Part shown: positions 57,013-64,000 of the stretch, piece after piece
Numbering within the stretch: position 1 is the stretch's first letter
Layout: each line of letters starts with the position of its first letter
Assembly: GCF_018687715.1 (NCBI RefSeq)
Contig: NC_056765.1
Coordinates: 3,534,001-3,598,000 of the forward strand
Reading direction: 5' to 3'
DNA from: Carya illinoinensis
Lineage: Eukaryota > Streptophyta > Magnoliopsida > Fagales > Juglandaceae
Length of the DNA stretch: 64,000 nt
Position numbers and translations under genes: made by a program
Notes under the pieces: generated by a model
Told to the model about the DNA's origin: nothing
The model's database searches: none
The model's input: only the letters and a program-made list of their open reading frames with translations

Positions 57013-58309
57013 TAATTAAATAATACTAATCTTAGACTATGCAAGTGTGCACTTTTTTTAAAAAAATAGATCTATTATTTAAAACTAAAAAAAATATTCA
57101 TATCAATTTTATATTTTTTTATTTTTTTATCATATCTACATATTCTAGAATTGTAAATATTATTTATCTTGATAATTAGTCAATGCAAAATGTCACATTA
57201 TTAAAAAAAAAAATTGAGAATTGAAAAAGAGTTATAAGTTAATTATTTTTTGAATAAATATTCATTTATATGAATCTAATGATTAATTTGATTCGAGGAC
57301 AAAACATTGGATTAGTGTGACGCACGTGTTACATAGTTGTTGTTTATTTCTCGAGAAATAATTTATTAATGATCGTTTGATGTATTTTGACCAAACGGTC
57401 AGCCTAATTTTGTGGAGCTACCAAGTCCCAAGATACACATCATCCTAGGAATTGTATCTCAGCGTTGCGTGCACGGCTAGCTAGGACAATTAAAGCCATC
57501 TTTCGTCAATGGTTGAAATTTAATACCTTTTATTTTTTTCTTTTTTTCCTTTATTTTGACCGGGTCAGTTTGATGCAACCGTGTGCGAGAGAAAGATCAG
57601 ACGAAAATTCTGTATACAATGATGATATAATTTCTTAATAAAAAATTTTACGTGCAAGTAACTTTTACCCTTTTTTTTATTTATTTTTTTTTTTTTTATG
57701 TTTTATTGATATGATTAGTTATATATTAAAAAAATTAATATAATTAATCACATCAATAAAATATATAAAATATGTAAAAATAACTGTATGTAATATTATT
57801 TAAAATTAAAATATAATTTTTATTTTAAAATTTAAAAATATTGTATTATATTTTGTATTTTGTTTGAAAGTTTTAAAAAATTATAATGATTAAATGAAAA
57901 AATTATAAAATTAAAAAGTGTTCGTGTGATGTTTGGAAAAAGAATTATGAGAAGAATTGAGATTAGATGAGATCATTTTATTTTCTAAAATAGCCGTAAT
58001 TTTTTAAGAAACGACACAATTATTTTAATAAAAAAATTATTTCTTTTAAATTTATGTAAATTATGTATTATTTTAATGAATTTAAAATAAATAACAATAA
58101 TGATTTATTGAAGAACTGTGTAAAAATTATATAAAAAAGTTATACAACTACATAAATTTCTTGGTATTAAGATATAAATTAAATAATAAAATTTAGATAT
58201 TTCTATTAGTTTTAAACTTCTTAGATAATTGATAATTTCATATGGTATCAAAATAGAGATCTCAATTCTTCAGGGTTCTAGCATTTGTTCTACTTCATAT
58301 ACTCAATAA

Positions 58310-61148
58310 TCATATGTTAGCAAACAAACGATATTCTTTGGCATCAAGAACTGTTTGTCGAACTGATGCTATTGCACCTATTGCAGATAACACTCCTGAA
58401 ACTACCGCTATCAATGTGTTCCCCCAGAAAACCAGGCCTCGCTTTGAGGGCTTGAAAGTCACATTGTATACAACCATTGGGAAAATAAAATCCAGAGGAA
58501 TGAATCCAAATGCCCCCATAATAGCCATGATGTCTCCGAAGAAAGGCAGCATTGCCGCAAAAGCTGTTGCTACGATCACTGATAAGGACCGGAGAATAAT
58601 CCTTGGCACAACGTTACGAATGGAGAATTGGTCCATTTTCGGGTCTGCAAACTTTTTCTCAAGTACTTCATTTGTTGGTTGCAAGTAAACCTGTAGGGTA
58701 ACCAATGTATAATAGGATATGAGAAATGATATTTGAAGTCATAGAGTATAGAGCAGTGAGTGTGCAAGTGTCTAGCATATAGGACCCGACCCACATGAAA
58801 AAACCATTCTTCTTATAAAGGACCTACTCTTTTTCAAAATGAGTACACAATGCTCGCAAAACTTTATATTTTCGGTAATTGTTAGATTAAAATAGACTTG
58901 AGTTTAGACTTACCACCGTGACGGCTGCTGTTTGCAGAAGAGTGAAAACATTGATGATCAAGAGAAACCAAGTTGGCAGCAAAGGCTTTTCCTTGCCCAT
59001 TAAATTTGAAATAATTGTACTACTCTCCAGAGCGTGATTGCCGAATGCCCAATACCCAGAGATTGCAACGCTGAAAAAAGTCGAGGCTATAACAGCGTAA
59101 CAAACGCATAAACCTTTGAACATCTTCCCCTGCACTGGAGGAGCTATAGTTGCCTGCACATGGAAGAAATCCAGTGAATATTGCTATTTGACTAAAATAT
59201 GGACAAGAATGAAAGCACTGGCTCAACCATATATACCTGTATTTCAGGGATAATTCCACAGGCATATGTGGTAGCAATGATTGAGACAGCATTAACTGCC
59301 CCAAAAACACGATTTTCTGCAGAGCCATTCACAGAATAGTCCCTGGTATCACCATTCTTGGAGTATCCTGGAAAAGAAGCGTTTGTATGTATGTGACATA
59401 GATACCTGCATAGAAATGCTTTTCATAATTTCATGGATTTTACAGTCCTACCGATGTATACAGAACCGACTGTAACGCCAGCGCTGTAAGCAAGACAAAG
59501 GGTAAGGGAGACAAGATTGATATGCCTCAGGGAGTGGAAGGATGGAATTTGGGCCAAGATCAGCAGCAAGACTCCAAAAATGATGATAAATTGGTAAAGT
59601 TTCATTGTCCCGTTTGGAACTGAGAGCAAGTAAATGAACTGACAAAATGAAAAATTAACCAATTAGTAGTGAACTGTGGAATCTATTCTTTGAAAGCTTC
59701 ACTGTGATGCATCTTTTTTGTAGCGAAGATCATAGTCCAAAAGGAGTATTTTGATTAGATGTTCATTTCCTCCCTGTTTCTTATTGATCCATCCAGGGGG
59801 CTGTTATTTTCCAAAACAAGTTTGAAAGATTATTGTCACAATGGATTGGAAAGATCTCAAATTACTTAGAACACAACTAACCTTGAGGCTCTGTCCTCCT
59901 AGAAGAGCACCAGCAATAACTGCGGCATAGCATATCCCAATTTGAAGTGGGCCTACCGCATATTTGCCCCATCTCGGTCCTGCCAATGAATTTACCTCGG
60001 ACATGTTATCATTCAGTTGCAGAAGTGCTGTTCATTTGGCCTACTTTCATCCCATTAAAAGGGGAACAAGAAGAAGAAGAAAGAGGAAGGCATCATCCCA
60101 ATTCCCCATTAAAGAATCAATTCTGTTTCAAATCAAATATCTCTTGCCTGAGACCTCAAGGGTTCACTTTTTTCTTAATTCCTTTGATTAATATCTCAGA
60201 ACATGAAAATAGTTAGTACAAAATTTATGATAAAAAAGAAATGGAATGAGTGAAGGGATGGATTACTCACCTAGAATATCTCTAGCCACATCCCGAAACC
60301 GAAGCTGGCGCTGACCGAGTTGTGCATGGTGATCCAAAACCATAGATAGAAGATTATAGGAATAGAAAGTCACCAAACCTAGAAGGATGAGGCACAGAAC
60401 TCCTGCAACCCAGCCTAACAAGGCCAGCGCATAGGGAAGACTCAGAAGCGATGGAGCCACAATGGATGTGGACAAATGATATCCACAGTGCAGCCATGAG
60501 CCTGAAAATACCTCAAAACATCTGAGAGAGAGAGAGAGAGGCAGAATGTACAACTAAACACCAACAATATCTTGAACATTAATTACAACATGAAGCTAGA
60601 AATTAAGCATTCCTTTGCTCCATGCCAGAATCAACCAGAAGATCAGCTCACTGATTCTACCCTTTGATACTCAATTCAAGCAGTCAAGAACTTGTTTAGC
60701 ATGATTATGTATGCCAGCTCTTTCTTTCCATAATGTACATAAAGTGGTTCTTTTGCTGTAATCTCTCGTAAATATTGTACTCTAACTGTACATTTTTCCA
60801 TTCTTCTATCTTTCTTACAATCATATTACTTAGCTAAAAGAAAGAGGAAAAGTTGCCCTCAGTTATTTGTCCACTAATACAACATGAAAATATATATCCT
60901 CGGGTAGGAAGTTTTCCTACAGTGTTGGTGAAGTACCGCTACAGCATCTCATGAAATGATGGGACCAGAAACATATTGATGGGAATTGAAACTGAAATAT
61001 TTAAAGGGGAAAAAAAAAATTTCTAATTACCTCTGGATTTGAGGACGAACAAAGCTCCAGCATCGAGCTGTTTTGGAGGGTCAAGAACTTCACTTTCCTT
61101 GACAACTGTGGTTGCCTTAACGGTGGAGTTTGGACTCAAAGCTGCCAT
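58310..61148 (-). CDS. GAT1: GABA transporter 1-like amino acid permease, 7 exons
   Basis: Exons 61031..61148, 60271..60501, 59882..59979, 59452..59638, 59237..59367, 58914..59153 and 58310..58690 sum to 1386 nt (461 aa) with matching phases and GT-AG borders. The N-terminus (DPPKQLDAGALFVLKSRG) and SWLHCGYHLSTSIVAPSLLS identify the plant AAAP (amino acid/auxin permease) family, closest in wording to GABA transporter 1. Further family motifs are PRWGKYAVGPLQIGICYAA, IPSFHSLRHINLVSL, ATTYACGIIPEIQATIAPP and GKMFKGLCVCY. About ten hydrophobic helices are visible. Such proteins sit in the plasma membrane and co-transport GABA or other amino acids with protons; the substrate here is inferred. The last exon ends KEYRLFANI and a TGA. 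Confidence 0.93.
58719..58875. mobile_element. MITE, ATAATATTTACAATC-end family (copy C) in a transporter intron
   Basis: GAGAAATGATATTTGAAGTC opens it, CCTACTCTTTTTCAAAATGA is the family middle. It fills most of intron 6 (58691..58913) of the GABA-transporter-like gene. It is a diverged copy; the right end is unclear. Confidence 0.5.
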
Positions 61149-61360
61149 GATCACTTTCCTTTCCTCTCCCACAGCAAGCGAGGTGATTGAAAACAATAAT
61201 GGCCGAATATTTGATGGATCCTATCTCCCCTCGACCTCTTTTCAGTGCTCGTACAGTCACTGGTTGTTCTAACTTCCAAGCCCCTATATACACAGTGAAG
61301 ATTCCCAGTAACCATAGATATTAAAAAAATAAAATAAAATAAAATCCGTCTGCTGAATAT

Positions 61361-61520
61361 GAGAAATATTTTTTGCAGCCGGTAAATACAGTCAGCGTGT
61401 AATTGTAGAGAAAAAAATAAATTAATACGAAATTTACATAAAAAAAATTATTTTTATAATTTTTTTTATTCACGTAAGTCTCCTAAATATAAAATAATTT
61501 TTTTGTAATTTTTTTTTATT
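61361..61520. mobile_element. MITE, ATAATATTTACAATC-end family (copy D, diverged)
   Basis: GAGAAATATTTTTTGCAGCC, then AATTAATACGAAATTTACAT and AATTATTTTTATAATTTTT parts resemble copies A and E. The right edge is not clear. Confidence 0.35.
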
Positions 61521-62539
61521 TACCTCGACTGTAAATCAACTACATTTATCAACTCTATCTAGCAAAGCCCGTTGAAATATATGGCCATTGCATAGACAAT
61601 TGGGTCATTGACATCCACGTTCTTAAATCTGGGAAGGATACGGACAAAGCATGATAGCAACTTCGACAGCTGTAGACTATTACAGTCAAATATTGATTGA
61701 TTTGGCAGCCTTAATGGTAAATAAGTTCAAATATTATATAAAACCCTCACCCAAGGATAAAAAAAAAAAAAAAATACAAGAGAACAGAAGAGAAGAAAAG
61801 AGAGAATGAGAGATACATGAAGACAGAAAAAGAAAAGAAAAGAAGACAGAGATATGGACAATGCAAGAAAGCAGCTTCGACCTGCGAGACAAATAGATTC
61901 AATATGGACTTGGGCTGATTTTATTGTTTATATTTTGCAAGATTAATGGTCCCTCGTTATTTTAATTTTTATCATTTTATGATATAATATTAAATAATTA
62001 AATATTATTTATTATATTTTATTTATTAATCTATTATCTAATATTATATCATGAAATAATAAAAAATTAATAAAAAAATAGATGATAAATAATTTTTTTT
62101 CATTTTACAATTATTGTGAAATTTTTTCAATTAGCCCAAATAATCTTTATTCAAGCCTTTTAACATTATTTTAGAGGTCGTTATAATGAATTTTTTTTAG
62201 TAAGTTGGTGGATAAAACACATTTAACAAGTTATTTATATGATATAATTTAATTTAAAAAATAAATTTTAAAAGTGAATTTAATCTTACAAATTAAATTT
62301 TACCATTTCAATGGTATAAATGGTGTGCTCCACGTATATGACGAGTAGTATGCTCGAAAAGTAACCACTCATACCAAAAACTTTCATTTCAAAACTAGAA
62401 TTATGGGGCATCTTATATAATGTCCCAAATTAGTAAAATCAATGCCATTATCAAATTAAAGACAGGAGAGTGATGTAAGAACTATGTGGTCTCCCATGGT
62501 GTGAAGATTTAGTAGTGGAGAGGGTGTTGTTTTAAATAA

Positions 62540-62715
62540 GAGAAATAATATTTACAATCATGATTGTGTAAGGGTGTCATGTAATCATGTTGAAAAAAGT
62601 GAATAAATATGAAACTTGTATGAAAAAAAATTAATTTTTTAATAGATAGACCTTACTCTTTTTTAAAATAACTGTACGACGCTGGCATAATTCACGATTG
62701 TATATAATATTATTT
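62540..62715. mobile_element. MITE, ATAATATTTACAATC-end family (copy E)
   Basis: Opens GAGAAATAATATTTACAATC and closes CACGATTGTATATAATATTA. The two ends are inverted complements (ATAATATT..ACAATC). The middle shares TTAATTTTTTAATAGATAGA and ACTCTTTTTTAAAATAAC with the other copies. It is the best-preserved member. Confidence 0.65.
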
Positions 62716-63226
62716 AACAAATAGACACGACCAATATAAGTAGTCAAGATGGTTTGCCTTGGGGTGGTAAGACTGAGCTGCCTACAAATGGGCAACCCTA
62801 ATACAATACAATACATACCCAATACAGGTGAGTTGTTAAATCCCATTTTAATTTGTCACTTAGTTTAGCCAGTTTTTCTGTTAATTAGTTAGTCAACATG
62901 ATTTGTTTTTAATATATTATATATTTGTCACATTTGTCTTTTATTGTGTCGTTTTTCCGGCAACAGTTGTCTTGGTTCCTCAAATGGAAGATACTCTCTA
63001 GACAAAACTAGGAGACAAAGCTCCCAGAAACCATGCTTCAGGGTTGGAGAAAGGTATTATATTATTCCTTGTGTTTAGAATCCAAGTTAACAATAGTCAC
63101 ATGCATCTGATACCATGTCAAATAATCTTCACCATAAGCATGGTATAATTTACCTAGACATGATAAGCCAACATTTTATTCTTACAGCTCCTGAGAAAAC
63201 TAACAATATGAAATTTCTATCTGTAC

Positions 63227-63445
63227 CTTGAATCTTGATTGCACATAAACAGGTTGCATTTGCCAGAACATGGCGTCAGGGCCGGGGACGGGATCAGGGT
63301 CGGGGCCTATCTCTTCTTCTGTGGGTGCTATGATGTTGCCTTTAGAGGGAAAAACCACTACTTCATATACTTCTTTCACCAATCCATTGCCTTCTTTATC
63401 GCAGGGGTTGGTTATGTTGACACCTTTGTCTCCAACTATGGACCC
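63227..63445 (-). pseudogene. Unrecognised coding-like exon fragment
   Basis: The minus strand is open through GDKGVNITNPCDKEGNGLVK, EVYEVVVFPSKGNIIAPTEE, EIGPDPDPVPGPDAMFW and QMQPVYVQSRFK, then AAG|GTACAG, a good donor. The composition looks like protein, not intergenic translation. A MITE-like element adjoins the upstream side, so no start or upstream acceptor is visible. I do not recognise the family. It may be a broken gene piece or an exon of a gene extending beyond the MITE. Confidence 0.4.
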
Positions 63446-63783
63446 ATTTAGATATCAAGATGATTTCATCTCTTTTTAACATCTAAACACTACAAATACA
63501 AAAACAAATTTCAATTTCAAATATTCAATGTTTTATCTAATAATTAATTAATCATTACAACTTTTCTAAACTTCTAAACATAGCATAAAAAGTAATTCAA
63601 ACTTTTTCAAATCCTAAAATAAAAATTATATTCTAATAATATTTTAACTGTATAATATTTTTTCCTCTCATTTATCAAAATTTTCATAAAACATCATAAC
63701 TCAAACTATTTCACTAATATTCATAAACCATTTTATTACTATTTACAAATTTCTTATTTTTTCTCATTATCCGAACGAGACTT
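63437..63783. mobile_element. MITE-like element (GAGATGAGAT family)
   Basis: Left edge GGACCCATTTAGATATCAAG and right edge, reversed, GTCTCGTTCGGATAATGAGA are rough inverted repeats of the GACC(C)GTTTGGATA type. The core is AT-rich. It borders the coding-like fragment to its left. Confidence 0.5.
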
Positions 63784-64000
63784 AGTGTAACATTGATTGA
63801 CAAAGAATAATCTCATAAGATTGATTATGCATACATTCTAGATAGGGTAATTGCTTATTACTTGTAATAGTAGGTAGAGAATTTGTTCGGGATGAAGACT
63901 ATGAAGTTGGGATTTAAAAAATCATAATGTCATAATCCCTACCTAGTATATATTTGAGTTTTAAGAGAGACGCATGAGAACAAAAATGCTGGCTATGGGG
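63784..64000. other. Window end, nothing recognised
   Basis: AT-rich single-copy-looking sequence without an open frame of note. Confidence 0.4.

Larger units (their letters stand above)
55601..58309. other. AT-rich intergenic region with MITEs
   Basis: No gene was seen. Two MITE-like stretches are listed separately; the rest is A/T-rich, with a small GC-richer patch at 56530..56640. The right edge should contain the 3' UTR of the GABA-transporter-like gene. Confidence 0.5.
61149..63226. other. AT-rich intergenic region
   Basis: Contains the promoter and leader of the GABA-transporter-like gene at its left, A-rich and GA-rich stretches near 61760..61860, and two MITE copies listed separately. 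No further gene was recognised. Confidence 0.5.

Noticed and set aside
58314..58688. Plus-strand frame of 124 aa
   Set aside because: Complement of the last exon of the GABA-transporter-like gene.

Overview
The window looks like nuclear DNA from a woody eudicot. The genes have GT-AG introns, intergenic DNA is very AT-rich, and coding sequences alternate with LTR retrotransposons, LINEs, a SINE and MITEs. The short repeat families and gene set would fit the order Fagales (walnut/pecan/oak group), but that is an inference. No bacterial features, CRISPR array or tRNA/rRNA gene was seen.

Layout. 0-2 kb: a decayed LINE split by a hAT-like non-autonomous element with an exact target duplication. 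3.4-6.2 kb (+): a two-exon gene for a small, probably membrane-anchored protein. 7.3-10.6 kb: a very long solo LTR (5-bp TSD AAAAT) carrying an array of hairpin-forming repeats. 12.7-24.6 kb (+): the wreck of one gene, an N-terminal trihelix DNA-binding part and a C-terminal UMP-kinase-like part (the architecture I recall for Arabidopsis At3g10030). Exon 1 is split by a 5.3-kb Ty1/copia element, a second solo LTR sits in the next intron, and an antisense PP2C exon, itself split by a second hAT-like element, lies between the two halves.

26.9-50.7 kb (-): a plant myotubularin gene (phosphoinositide 3-phosphatase). I could assemble it completely as 19 exons, 2571 nt and 856 codons, with every phase matching. 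Intron 5 is 11.4 kb and holds a TRIM and a nested pair: a LINE with a 15-bp target duplication, into which a 4-kb Ty1/copia element inserted (TSD TAAGT). That copia element has lost part of integrase/RT and carries an inverted piece of its own LTR there. Intron 4 uses a GC donor.

52.9-54.7 kb (-): a single-exon DUF3475/DUF668 gene (PSK SIMULATOR-like). 58.3-61.1 kb (-): a seven-exon amino-acid/auxin permease family gene, GABA transporter 1-like, 461 aa. 61.1-64 kb: AT-rich DNA with MITEs and one unrecognised coding-like exon.

No new multi-gene system is apparent. The host genes are unrelated neighbours. The most informative structures are the nested insertions whose junctions can be read to the base, the self-inverted LTR inside a copia element, the hairpin array in the solo LTRs, and the intact myotubularin gene that tolerates an 11.4-kb repeat-filled intron.
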